A DNA stretch of 38,760 nucleotides from Saccoglossus kowalevskii (GCF_000003605.2 NW_003131860.1:583503-622262); one strand, 5' to 3'; numbered from the stretch's first letter, positions 1-10,620 are shown. Program-made: numbers and translations. Notes: generated from the letters alone by a model not told the origin.

Positions 1-421
1 ATGTTCTTAGCTTAGTGCACTTTACAACTTCGATACATTGTGTACAATTTCAGGTTTGGGTGACGCCTAAATTAGAATTCTTTTGTTAGGTTTGACCTTT
101 GGGGGACGCCTAAATTAGAGGGACGCCTAAATTAGAGTACATACGGTACTTCTGAATTTCATTCAGTAATCTGTTGGATAAGATTTCTCATGATCTGCGT
201 AAACTTTAAATTTGATTTTTGAGCTTCTGTTGGATAAATTTCTGTACATAATCCAAAGCCCCTATAATTCCTGCATTGGTCAGTGAGAGGTTTTCAAATC
301 GTACGAATTAGGATTGCAACTTCAATAATCGACTGAAATTAACAACTTTGCTCAAACTACTTGGAGGGTGATCTGTTCTAGAAATGTGTTAACATTTATT
401 GGTCTTTCTTATTAATTGCAG
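1..421 (+). other. SHANK intron tail
   Basis: Non-coding, AT-rich, ending in a pyrimidine-rich acceptor at 416-421. It contains three near-identical copies of GACGCCTAAATTAGA at about 62, 105 and 122, the last two directly adjacent. No ORF is supported here. Confidence 0.75.
62..137. repeat. Short direct repeats GACGCCTAAATTAGA (x3)
   Basis: Two adjacent copies (GGGACGCCTAAATTAGAG type) lie at about 103-137 and a third at about 62-77, separated by unrelated sequence. This is a small local duplication inside the SHANK intron. Confidence 0.8.
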
Positions 422-3145
422 AGGAACTTGAAGATGCAATCAAACGTCACAGTTCTATGGGTGATCTGTACCTTCCATCGGAGAATCCCAGTAGACATGC
501 CTCTATTAAATCGCGTCCTACGACACCACGGCGCAGCCAAGCCGAAATGTACGAAATATTTGAGCGACAAGGGTCAATAGGTTATTCTCAAAATTCCCAA
601 AATCCAAGCGGACCAAGAGTTATCGTTCCTGAGGGTGTTAAAGCCGCAACGTTGAAGAGGAATTCACAAATTGCTGGAGCTGACGGCGGCTCTTTGTATT
701 ATCAAGAAAATGTACCTAGATCTAATCTTCGAAGTGCATCATCAACGCCCAACTTAGCGTCAGCAATGTATATGAAACGTAGACAATCGTCACCATCGGG
801 GACTGTGCGTTCTGATGGTTATTATCGGCCCGTCATTAGTCGTCCAATATTAATAGATTCAACATCTGAACAAGAGTCTGTGCAGCAAAGTGTTATTGAT
901 TACAGAAGACGTAGCTCGTTAACGGATTCTGAGACAACGTCATCACCTGTCTCATCACCGAGAACCCCTGATTCTCCAGCTGTCTACGCTGTTCCATTTA
1001 GAGGTTACTCGGACAATGCCGAAGCATCTGTTAGCAGTGCTAGCTCTATGTCATCAACACGAAATACATTCTCGCATCAAAGATCTGCATCTATCAGTAG
1101 TTTGAACAAACCTATGGAGCCACCCCCACCACCTCCTTCATCGTCATCGCAAAAAATACCATCCAGTTTTAACCCTGATAACCCAGCGAAACTATATATG
1201 TTACCCCCTGCTATAAGCGAGCATGGAATACGTTCAAAACTGAAACAACATCAGCATCAGCGTACCAATAGTTTAACTGATAGAACAAATAATCCAATGC
1301 CGGCTAAGCAATCTGTTCACATTCTCCCACAACCTGATTACATTGAGGTAGGAAGGCAACAAAAACTACAGGAAGGTAATGCTGGGACCAAAAAATCTTC
1401 AAAAAATTACGCTGCTCCAAAACCCCAGTCTCAAGTGCCTGTTGAGGTGCATGCCTCGTATGACAGTCAGCAATGTATGCAGCACGTAACACTAACACAA
1501 ACTGATAACGTTGATGCGAGTTCCTTGTCTGTGGCCAAAGCGCGAGCAGCACTTGATAAAAATCATCCGCCACCTGAGCGGAGAAGCTCTGATTCTGTTT
1601 TAATCGTGAAAGAGAAAGAAGAACTTGATTCATCTGCTCTGAATCTTGCGTTAAAGGCTCGTGATAAAAGTATTAAAGAAACGCCAAAAAAAGAACTTGT
1701 AAAGTCGGTGGATCCTTCAACAGCACTTAGGTTGGCTGTTGAAAAACGTAGAATTGAACTTGAAGCAAAAGATTATAAGGGTGTTGACATCGACAAGAAG
1801 ATACAAGAAAATAAGTACAGCCAGCCCAAAACAGTGACAAACTCGAGTGCCTCAGTAAATAACACTAAAATGCCAAATGTTTCGAAAACTACAACGACAA
1901 CGATGAAGTCGGCAAAGGTCCCTGAAAATCCAGCAAACACAGGCGGTGGTGTGAATGACAATATGAAAAGTGAAATACAACTTGCCGCCGCAGCCATGCA
2001 AAACCGTCTCGCTACAAAGTCTGTGAAAAAAAGAAACTTCACAATAAATAAAAAAGAGGAAACCTCAAGTGGCACGCAGAAAAAAATTGTGATAATAAAT
2101 TCTGCTAGTGTTTCTAAAGAGGTCAAAAAACAAAATGAGCTTGAGCAGAAAAAAGCCGACCAGAATGCCAGAGTGAAGGCAAATTTACAGAGTAAAAAAA
2201 CGGAAAGTCATGAGGAGGCTTTAAAAAGTAGTATTGCACGGAGAGCGGCTGAAATTGAAGAGAAAATGAAAATGAAAAAAATGGCTGAAAAAGATACTCC
2301 AGGATTTATTCCCCCACCCCCTGTTGACACAAACACAACTGCAGGCTTTGTCCTGGATGAGGCATTGCCACCTCCATTGGAGTTCTCTACACATGAAGAA
2401 CCTGAAAGCATTCCAAATATATTTACAAATGAAAAGGGATTAACGAATGAAGAGAGGAATCGAATGAATCACCAGAGGGCCATTGGTCATGAACAGGAAG
2501 AGAGTAGACCAGGCTTTAATACGATTCGAAAAAAATTTGAAGCGGGGAAAATAAATAGACCTGTGGTTGATAAAACTTTTAAGGATTCTGATGTAATGTA
2601 CAGTATCCCTCCACCACCCCTTCCTGATACCACTGACCAGAATGGTATCACCACAGTCAATATTGTTCCACCCCCACCGCCTGTGTCGTTTGACGATAGG
2701 ACTTATCACTATAAAGGACGTACTCAGCGCGAGCATAGCTTTGACACGGCTAGTACAGTGTCGTCAGTTTCTACATTGTCAACGCTCTCGAGTCTGAGTG
2801 CATACTCAGCTGATAATTCTGAAATGTGCGAAACCATCCCGGAGGTTGATTCCGAGAGTGACACTTTGAAATCGCATAAAAGTAGCAGTTCACATCGAAC
2901 CCTTGTTGGTTATAATCCTGGTAATCACCAAGAGGCACATGAATTGATACGAAGGCAGCGGTTCTTGGATACGGAGCACACCATTCCTGTACCATTTAGA
3001 TCAAGCCAGGGTGATTTGACGGCAGCTGATTCAAGAACATCAACTCCTCCCCCTCCGTCAGATTTTACAGATACTGCCTACAGTTCAGCTAATAGTGAGA
3101 CTGGAGGGAGTGAAGATGGTAGAGAGAATTACAGTTTTAACTCAG
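422..3145 (+). CDS. shank: SHANK penultimate coding exon (proline/serine-rich region)
   Basis: The acceptor is TTGCAG at 416-421 and the donor CAG|GTCAGT follows 3145. The first two bases complete a codon, so an in-frame E-L-E-D-A-I-K-R precedes the first Met at 457. Counted from that Met, it has poly-Pro around 222, Ala/Leu/Arg/Lys-rich segments between 353 and 608, PPPLEF at 638-643, PPVSF at 741-745, a Ser/Thr-rich stretch near 765-790 and PPSDF at 866-870. No stop occurs over 2.7 kb, which is extreme in this AT-rich DNA. Confidence 0.93.
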
Positions 3146-4408
3146 GTCAGTCCCTCTTACAAATTAAGGTAGTTTGCACCAAATTAATAATGAACATATT
3201 ACTGCCAATATATGCAATGCATTATGGGAGATAACCTATTGTATACAATGAAATATTAGTATTGAAAAATTGTCGGAAGACCCATTTTTTTTTTTATTTC
3301 ATGTATTCTACCGACATTACTCTGTTATAATAAGCATGACATTGGTGACATATAATTTGCCTTAAACCACCTTAATTTCCTATGTCATTGAGCCACGTGG
3401 CAACTCCAAAAGCACATCATGCCACATGGCAACTCTAAAAGCACATCATGCCACATGGCAACTCCAAAAGCACATCATGCCACATGGCAACTCCAAAAGC
3501 ACATCATGCCACATGGCAACTCCAAAAGCACATGCCACGTTTGTGACATACACAATAGGTGATTTATTGTTCACTGCATGAACTGAAATTCTGCCATAAA
3601 AATCAAATGATTTGAACTTGAACGATATGGTGAACGATAAATTGTCTAGTAATTTAATAGACATCATATTAAAGTACGGATCAACCTTAATATTGTGCTC
3701 TAACATGTATTGTTTACACGCATTGGTGATCTTTGTATTGTATGATAATGTGTTTTGTTTAGTCCTGCAGCACTCCTACATTTGACACTCTTAGACGAAA
3801 CATCTTTTTTAATGGGGCACTTTACTTTCTGGATTAAAATTACAATGGATAACAAAAGATAGATTAACTTTGTAAATAACATAAACAACAGTGTCCCATG
3901 ATTCTTTGGTGCAATCCCTGGGTTTGGAAGGTTCCCCTTTAACTATATACTTGTCTTACAAAAAATGTCAATAGAATTGTTATTTTTTTTATTTTATCTA
4001 ATGCGTATTTGTGTTCCAACTTTTATGCTCTGTACTTGTGGGTACAACTACTATTCTAGGGTGTTTAACGTATTTTTTACTTTGAGTTTTTCTTATGAGA
4101 TGTTTGAACTTTTTCATTTCATATCCTGTAAAAGAGATTTCATTAATTAAAATTTGTACTTGTTTTTAGGTACCCACAGTATTAAATCCTTTTCAAGTCT
4201 TAGCAAACCTTTAGATGAGTGGACAGCAGAGGATGTTGGAGATTGGTTGGACAGCATTAATATGGGAGAACACAGAGCAACGTTTGTGGAAAATGAGATT
4301 ACTGGCGAACACCTTCCAGCGCTGGCAAAAGATGATTATATTGAGCTAGGAGTAATCAGAGTCGGGCATAGAATGACTATTGATAGAGCTCTTAAAAAAC
4401 TAAAGTGA
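422..4408 (+). CDS. shank: SHANK-family postsynaptic scaffold protein, C-terminal part (two exons; gene continues off the left edge)
   Basis: The coding parts are 422-3145 and 4170-4408, joined over intron 3146-4169 (donor CAG|GTCAGT, acceptor TTTTTAG|G, phase 1). The first exon encodes about 908 residues of low-complexity, Ser/Pro/Lys-rich, probably disordered sequence with poly-proline runs. The second encodes a SAM domain ending four bases before the stop. The SAM sequence (WTAEDVGDWL, GEHRATF, HLPALAKDDYIELGVIRVGH) is the SHANK type, which in vertebrates polymerises head to tail at the postsynaptic density. The usual N-terminal ankyrin, SH3 and PDZ domains would lie to the left of this window. 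Three PPxxF motifs, the Homer EVH1 ligand, occur in the long exon. Reading through the donor adds about 29 unrelated residues and stops at 3232-3234, so a single-exon reading is wrong. Family identity is well supported; the exact paralogue and species are not. Confidence 0.93.
3392..3536. repeat. 29-bp minisatellite, five units, in the SHANK intron
   Basis: Units begin at 3392, 3421, 3450, 3479 and 3508. Each starts with GCCACRTGGC, which is a perfect 10-bp palindrome (GCCACGTGGC) in the first unit and differs by one base in the others. Units are nearly identical; the last is truncated. It lies in the last intron, about 630 bp before the SAM exon. Confidence 0.9.
4170..4408 (+). CDS. shank: SHANK terminal exon with SAM domain
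   Basis: The exon opens after a pyrimidine-rich acceptor (TGTTTTTAG). With the leading phase-1 base it reads G-T-H-S-I-K-S-F before the SAM domain, which fills about 4200-4405. It ends in TGA. The spacing and key residues match the SHANK SAM domain, including the GHR turn and the last helix (RALKKL). Confidence 0.95.
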
Positions 4409-6074
4409 ATTTGATTATTGGAGAAGCGTTGTCTACCACTGTTATGTTTGGATTATATGTAATTAGACAACCAACTATGGAGATCGTTGTGAAGTGAAAG
4501 TGTTTTTCTCTTCATAGAAAAGTCACCACTAGAGGGCAATGTTCATGTCACTAGAGGGTGCTGTTTTGTTTTTGCCTTCTCATTTGTTTTCAACGATCAT
4601 GGACCAATCTTGGTGCTAATTATAATTGAGCAATCTGAGATTTCTATTGCAATTGTCCAATGGTTGAAACATAATCATGTTTTTTTTTGCTTTAATTCTT
4701 GTCATAACCAGACTTTCTTTTTATCATGACCATTATTTACAGGGAAGTGGGAGCGAGGATGAAACGGGCGTCTAATGTCAAGTTTTTTAATTCATCCTGG
4801 AAAAGTAGTTAAAAACTAATTTCTGAAGAACATCCCAACCATTTCAGCATTTTCATAACTTTTCCAGAGAAAAGAAATGAAAAAAAAATTTCATTTTGAA
4901 AATAAAAAAAAGTGTTCAATGATAATTGCCACAAGAGGGCAGTATACAGATCTTACTGGCAATGAAAATAGGATTTATCATTATGTGGTTGCTCGCATAT
5001 TATTTAACCATTTTTGGGGGAGCAGTATGGACAGTGTTAAAAGCTTTTTCTCGTCTCGGATTTAAATTATATATATATTCTTTATGTTGAGTCTGGCTGG
5101 TACCAACATGATACCAGAACTCGACAATCATGAAGTGTTTTATTTTACATTAAGTTATATATATCATGCTGCAGTGTGTATTGATCCTGAGTTTGTTGAA
5201 ATTGTTGTATAAATAGTCAACCTTATTTATTGAATATTTTCTGTTTATGGTCTGTTAATGTCGTTTGCTTGGAAGTGACTCTTTTGATTGGTCAGTTGAT
5301 GTAACCTATCATTTATTGCATTCTTTGTTGGTATTGTCTCTGTTAATTCACTTTCAGGTTGTGAATCTTTTGTCTTTACATTGCATGCCCCCATTGCATA
5401 CTTGAATCGTACATTTCTACCACCTTACTGGGGGACCTACACTTGAGAAAACGCAAATATCTTCGCCTTAACATCTGTTATCGCCTGTCTCTGAGAGGTC
5501 TTGAACAAAATAATCTAACAAAAATAAAATTCCCTCAGTGTGTTGTGCTAACATGTGTGATGAAAATAATGTGAGTTGATGATGACAGATATGTGATCGA
5601 AGGCAATGTATGCATTATGTAAGGCAATATTAATATGTGACAGCGTTGGCTGAAGCTGTACTTTTCAATGTATACACACTGTATGCAATTGGTTGTCTCC
5701 AACGCCAGCAATTGTGAAATGTACACTTTTTCTAATCGGTTATCTGTCGAAACAACTAAACTGCAAAATCAACCTGCTGTGAAAAAGTTTGTGATTGCCG
5801 TCACAGGAATATTCTCGGCTAGATTGCATACATCAATTTTTATCACTGATTTACAAGTGTACATTAAGTGGATTGCTGAAATTGTAGTATTTTCAGCTTC
5901 TATAAGTCCCCTGTAAAGACAGTAACAAATTGATTTTCACTATTGGTTACCACCAGCATTGTAAGATTGTCAACAAATATGACGGAGACCTCACCAATCG
6001 TTTGACAATGTATGACCTGTTTCTTTAAAAAAAAAGAAAGATTGTAAGTTATTTATTATTATTAATGACGATTA

Positions 6075-6082
6075 TGTACATA
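6075..6082 (+). promoter_or_regulatory. Pumilio-type element TGTACATA in the presumed 3' UTR
   Basis: It matches the Pumilio/FBF consensus UGUANAUA. An eight-base motif is expected now and then by chance, so this is only suggestive. Confidence 0.3.
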
Positions 6083-6337
6083 GTAATTTTGATTTGACGC
6101 GATTGGTCCAGGGTCATTATTTTGCAAGCATGTTCGTGAACACGGGTGAATCTTGTACAAAGATTTGAAACAAAGCTATATTATTTATCCGTTGGTATTT
6201 TTTTTTTTTTTTTATTTCTCCCAGGATTGTGATATGAATCGCATTTTTTGGTTTATGCTTTTTTAGATGAATAGAGATCAGCGTCTTTATCAGTTTGGTT
6301 TGTACCCTAAGCTAATGGTAGCGTCATGCAAATGAGT

Positions 6338-6345
6338 TGTAAATA
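6338..6345 (+). promoter_or_regulatory. Pumilio-type element TGTAAATA in the presumed 3' UTR
   Basis: Second match to UGUANAUA, about 260 bases after the first and 240 before the likely poly(A) signal. It sits just before two copies of a 12-bp palindrome. Confidence 0.3.
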
Positions 6346-6359
6346 TATGTAAATTACTT

Positions 6360-6389
6360 ATGAATATTCATGAACTTATGAATATTCAT
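6360..6389. repeat. Two copies of palindrome ATGAATATTCAT
   Basis: Perfect 12-bp palindromes at 6360-6371 and 6378-6389, start to start 18 bp. They lie in the presumed SHANK 3' UTR, where they could form alternative hairpins in the RNA. Confidence 0.7.
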
Positions 6390-6583
6390 GAGACTTGGAG
6401 CATGGCACAACATTAGAATATGTTGATAATAGATAAATGAAATTTAAGATTTTTGTTGAAAATTGCATCAGGGTACACTCCATTAATTTATTGAAATTCA
6501 GATTTTTTTTTTTACTTTAAATAAAAAGTACATTTTGTTTGAAATGCTTGATTGGAAAAATATTGATATGTATTTTGTTTGCA

Positions 6584-6589
6584 AATAAA
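6584..6589 (+). other. Candidate SHANK poly(A) signal AATAAA
   Basis: Canonical hexamer in the sequence GCAAATAAAATTG, the last of the candidates before clearly repetitive intergenic DNA; another AATAAA lies at 6520-6525. Position relative to the stop is plausible, but no cDNA evidence is available. Confidence 0.4.
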
Positions 6590-6709
6590 ATTGTATTAGC
6601 TTGTATAAGTGTACGTATGTTACAACAAATTTAGGGCATCAGTTGTTGCTTGTGTTCGATGTGTGTCCCATGTACCGGGTAAACACAAAATTAGCTTCAA
6701 AAACACTTA

Positions 6710-6861
6710 AAGCGGGGAAGTCGTCACCTGCGCATGCGTCGGATGGCCATAGCGTGTCATTGTTTACAAACAAGCCATGAACCTTTGCATTTTTAGCTTG
6801 TGTTATCGTCGCTTGGGATCTCTCCCCCCACGTGCGCAGGTGACAACCCTCCTCCCCCGAT
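6710..6861. mobile_element. TTAA-flanked short inverted-repeat element, copy 1
   Basis: Flanked by TTAA at 6706-6709 and 6862-6865. The left end (AGCGGGG...GTCACCTGCGCA) and the reverse complement of the right end (ATCGGGGG...GTCACCTGCGCA) form imperfect terminal inverted repeats. Internal sequence (catagcgt, tttacaaac, cctttgc, atcgtcgcttgggat, gtgcgcaggt) is shared in order with 27765-27883. It has no coding capacity, so it is a MITE-like non-autonomous element. Confidence 0.7.
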
Positions 6862-7244
6862 TTAAATTAAATTTATTACAACATACAGGTAGTTGCTCAA
6901 GCTGATAGTTTTGTTTTATTTTATTTTATTAAAATGCGTCTTCTGTGAGAAAGCTATGCATTGACCTGAAAAGGTTGAATTTCAGCATTTTCTTTGGTTT
7001 AGAAGCAAGGACATTTCTTTTCTCAATTATAAAAAAGATAATTAATATATTCTTCCTAAATTGAACATTATCACTACTGGGTTGTAAGTGAACTACATAA
7101 ATAAAGAAATTTTTTTTATAACAGAACCATAAAGTGTTGTCTTGTATAACTATTATGGTGCAGCTGATGTGACTGACTGGCTCGGTGTGTTGTATGATGT
7201 GGTGATCTGTAGGCATTTAGTTTGATTTCAACCTTGGAACCAAT

Positions 7245-7303
7245 GCACCGCACCGCACCGCACTGCACCGCACCGCACTGCACTGCACCGCACTGCACTG
7301 CAC
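7245..7303. repeat. Pentanucleotide repeat GCACC/GCACT
   Basis: About twelve five-base units alternating between GCACC and GCACT. The homologous spot in the second half of the local duplication, near 8078, has hardly any copies, so the array expanded in one copy only. The protein-like readings across it are low-complexity artefacts. Confidence 0.9.
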
Positions 7304-7507
7304 AGTGTGTGTTATTACCCACAATCCTATGTGGTTGCTTTGTGAAAGTTTGGTACATTTTATACCAGTACACAGCCATCTGTGGATTTGCTTCATGCAT
7401 TCTGAAAATGTACAAATTTTTTTTTTCTCCAAATTTCAGTAATATTATGTTTTTTGTTATGTGCTGAAATTGAATAATAGCATATTTTTTGAAATATAGT
7501 ACATATC

Positions 7508-7678
7508 TACTGTAGAATACTTTATTTTCGCTTGGAATTAATTTTCTCTGAAGGGATGATTCAGTGAAAATAAAAACTAGCGAATATACCTTTTTTCATA
7601 TATTTTACATTTAACTTGTCAAAAATCAGTGAAAATAAATCCCATACAAATTAATTCCAGCTAAAGTATTTTACAATA
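7508..7678. mobile_element. MITE-like element with TACTGTAGAATACTTTA ends, copy 1
   Basis: The left end TACTGTAGAATACTTTA and the right end TAAAGTATTTTACAATA are inverted repeats with two mismatches in 17. Internal sequence (TTGGAATTAATTTTC, ATATTTTACATTYAACT, CAGTGAAAATAAATCCCAT) recurs at 16237-16395. It lies inside the extra stretch of duplication unit 1 that unit 2 lacks, as expected for an insertion. Confidence 0.65.
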
Positions 7679-8735
7679 TCTTATTTTTTTAAGCCCCTCC
7701 CCCTCCCTGTGTTCAAAATATAATATACAGTGCATATTTAAGGTAACCATGGGGTAACAGATTCTTGGTAAATTTGATACATCATGTTCGTGGTTTTTAT
7801 TCCACATTTCGAAGCTTCAGAAAACTCGATGACATAAAACCAGACCCATTGTCACATCAATCTCTATTAGAGTAGTTTCTAAACTAGACCACCTCTCTAC
7901 TCGCTCGTTTTCAGAGCTGCGGATTGTCGTACCGTTCCTCTTTATTTACTGCATCGCAGAAAATTTGCAACAAGTTGCATGTTGCAGTAGCTTAGTCGCG
8001 TGATGCAGAGCTCTTGATGACATTAACACTACATACACGTAGTCAAATACATCACTGCACATGCGACCTCTGAACCAATGCACCACACAGTGCCTGTTAT
8101 TACCAACAATCAGATGTGGTTGCTTTGTAATAGTTTGGTACATGTTACCCCAGTTACACAGCCATTTATCTGTCTTATTTTTTTCACCCCCATACAATTT
8201 ACAGTGTGTATTTAAGGTAACCATGGGGTAAAAGATTCTTGGTGAATTTGATACATCATGTTCATTAGGACACTTTTCAAAACTAGACCACCTCTCTACT
8301 CGTTCATTTCCAGAGCTGCGGATTGTCATACTGTTCATCTTCAACTACTGCATCGCAGAAAATTTACAACAAGTTGCATGTTGCAGTAGCTTAGTCTCGT
8401 GATACAGAGCTCTTGATGACATTAAATGGTGGTAGTCGTCGCGCCACACATGTGTGATATTTGTGTTGATAAACATTGATTTTCCCACAATACAATGCGC
8501 CTTTCTAATGAAATCACAAGTACGAGTTTTGCCCTAGGTACCCCTTGCACTAATTACTACTGGTGACTCCATCAATACCTTCCAAACACCAAAAAAAAAA
8601 ATACCTAATTAAAGCTTGGTAACCTCTCAGTGTGTGCTAGTTGGTGTGCGCAAGTCAAAATCACCATATTTGTTTACATGAGACCATATCTTGCATACAA
8701 TACATACACATAGTCAAATCCATCACTGCACTTAT

Positions 8736-10540
8736 GACTTTATCATGAATACACATTGACCTGTGCGTAATACGTGTGCATATAGCAATATGACTCCTTT
8801 GTTGAATATAAACTATCCCGGTAGTATGTTTCTTGCCCTGTAACTGTTAGAAGTCAAGTCATATTGGGCATATAGTTCACCATGTCGAATGTTAGTATCG
8901 ACTTGTTATTATCTCCTGTGTTTGATTTTATTATTAAAAAAATAATTCTCAATACTGCAGTAAACAGAGATTGGATTATCAACTATTTATTATGCATAGC
9001 TCTATAAATACATTAACAAAGTTCATGACAAAGTCGCACACAATATAGCCTGATGAGGTCGCGTGAGTTGCGCCCTCCATGATGCTCCAAACCCAACACG
9101 ACAGAACGATGTAGTTTCTCGCTTTCCCGGACTATTTTTTGTCGGTACCAATCAAATTGCAGGATTGTCAGATAGTGACAGCAATCAAACAGTAACCATT
9201 CACTGCAGAGTTTATTTGTTTGTTGACATAATGTGTGATAAGGTGCTGGCAAATTTTCACCTAATGTTTATCATGTTGAAAACAATCTGATTTTTGCCGG
9301 CAATGCAAACATGGCTTTGATTGATGGTGTTACCATGACCACCAAAATGAATATTCATTCAAACACATTGCAAGTAGGCGACAAGACATGCACTATTCTG
9401 TCAGGCGTTAGTGAGGTCTGATTCTGTTCGGTCAGAGAGGGCGCTAATCACGCCTACTTGTCAGGCTACACACAATTACACCTTCCCTATAACTCTCGCC
9501 CTCTATTGGCTAATTGCTTCTACCACGTAGCAGCATAGACCGCTTTCCCGGAAGCCGAAAATACGGATTTTCGCAAGCGTACACGTGCCGGATATGGATG
9601 CAACCTGGACATACAATGTTGTGCATCTCAATGTTGTAGTATCAGGTGTAAGAAAGCAATGTTGTTACAAGATTGTGTAGTCTTTCAGAATATATTTCTA
9701 AAACAGTTTTCGTGTGCTTTCACGTGATTTACTACAACGAGTCACATTTATGAAAATTGAGATACGCGTTGAATCACAGTCACTCTACTAGTAGAGTTTT
9801 CTGCCATCGCACGCTGGCCTAATGGTCCTACATAGAATCATCTTGAGTGGCGATGATATTTTTATTATTCAAAAATAACTATTACGATAAATGAACACTT
9901 GAGATTTACTATTAAAACTATCTTTTAATTTCACTGACTGGACAGTAGATTAACCACTAGACCATGTCCGATTTTAAACAGTCAGATCGAAGTTGTCAAT
10001 GCCTTGTACTGATGTTAGGAAAGGTAATTCATTAAGTGGTAAGTACGACGTCGTTGTATCAATATAGATGTGCAATTTCAACATTATTATTAACAAATAT
10101 TGTCCAGATTGTCGAAAAACCTAGACAGAAGTTATATTTTTATTTGAACATTATAAGGTTAAACCAGTTTTGTTTATGATATTAAAGTTTCTACATGATT
10201 GGCATTATGTTGTAGTAACCAACGTACTACAGAAATCGCAATTTTTGTAATTTTCGCAATTCACGCTCTGTTATTCCTGTTTACAAAATACGTAATTTGC
10301 GACTGTGTCTGGCAAATCTCGTAGAAGCACACATTTTGTTAATGACGGACAACGAAAAAACAGACAAAAAACAACAATATGAATGCTGTCAGGGTTATCC
10401 ATTACGTCAATTTACGTCATAGAGACGACACGATGCCATTATACATTTATCAATGTTTACGGGGTTATTTGGTTGTGCTAGATACAATGGAATACTTTCG
10501 TTCCTAAGAATGATGAATGCGTTGAATGTCACACTCCAGG
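8736..10540. other. Intergenic stretch, no gene seen
   Basis: AT-rich DNA between the SHANK 3' end and protease copy A, with only short chance ORFs. Small items: a 10-bp inverted repeat CAAGTAGGCG near 9370 with its complement near 9452, a TTCCCGGAA palindrome at 9545-9553, and a tRNA 5'-half-like sequence on the minus strand at about 9950-9975. Confidence 0.6.
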
Positions 10541-10620
10541 CACTGGCGGCGCTCTCACTCCCGTTCCACTCGTTCCGGTTTTTACAAACGAGAGAAACGG
10601 AAGTCAGAGCGCCGCCAGTG
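10541..10620. repeat. 80-bp near-perfect hairpin
   Basis: The arms begin CACTGGCGGCGCTCT and are about 27 bp each, with three mismatches. An inner CTCGTT/AACGAG pair extends the fold. GC content is far above that of the surroundings. It could be a small foldback transposon or a structured RNA; nothing else distinguishes these. Confidence 0.8.

Larger units (their letters stand above)
4409..6610 (+). other. shank: Probable SHANK 3' UTR
   Basis: About 2.2 kb of AT-rich DNA follows the stop with no credible coding exon. AATAAA hexamers at 6520-6525 and 6584-6589 are good candidates for the poly(A) signal, putting the transcript end near 6600-6620. Long 3' UTRs are usual for SHANK mRNAs in vertebrates. 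The 3' end is inferred; AATAAA-like hexamers also occur earlier, near 4900. Confidence 0.5.
7237..8735. repeat. Diverged tandem segmental duplication
   Basis: The same ordered blocks occur twice. Block 1 (accaatgcacc ... acacagccat) is at about 7237-7384 and 8072-8170. Block 2 (aaggtaaccatggggtaa...) is at about 7720-7791 and 8202-8265. Block 3 (aactagaccacctctctac ... gatgacattaa) is at about 7881-8026 and 8279-8425. A fourth block (catacac.tagtcaaat) is at about 8029-8060 and 8701-8731. The first unit holds an extra stretch between blocks 1 and 2, the second between blocks 3 and 4. Confidence 0.85.

Noticed and set aside
3146-3234. SHANK frame running on past 3145 to a stop at 3232
   Set aside because: It crosses a good donor (CAG|GTCAGT) and the added residues are unlike SHANK; the phase fits the SAM exon instead.
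7222-7467. Open frames on both strands over the GCACC/GCACT array
   Set aside because: The repeat unit has no stop in several frames; no protein features.
9368-9462. Inverted CAAGTAGGCG pair as a transposon
   Set aside because: The match stops after 10 bp and no target duplication or second copy was seen.
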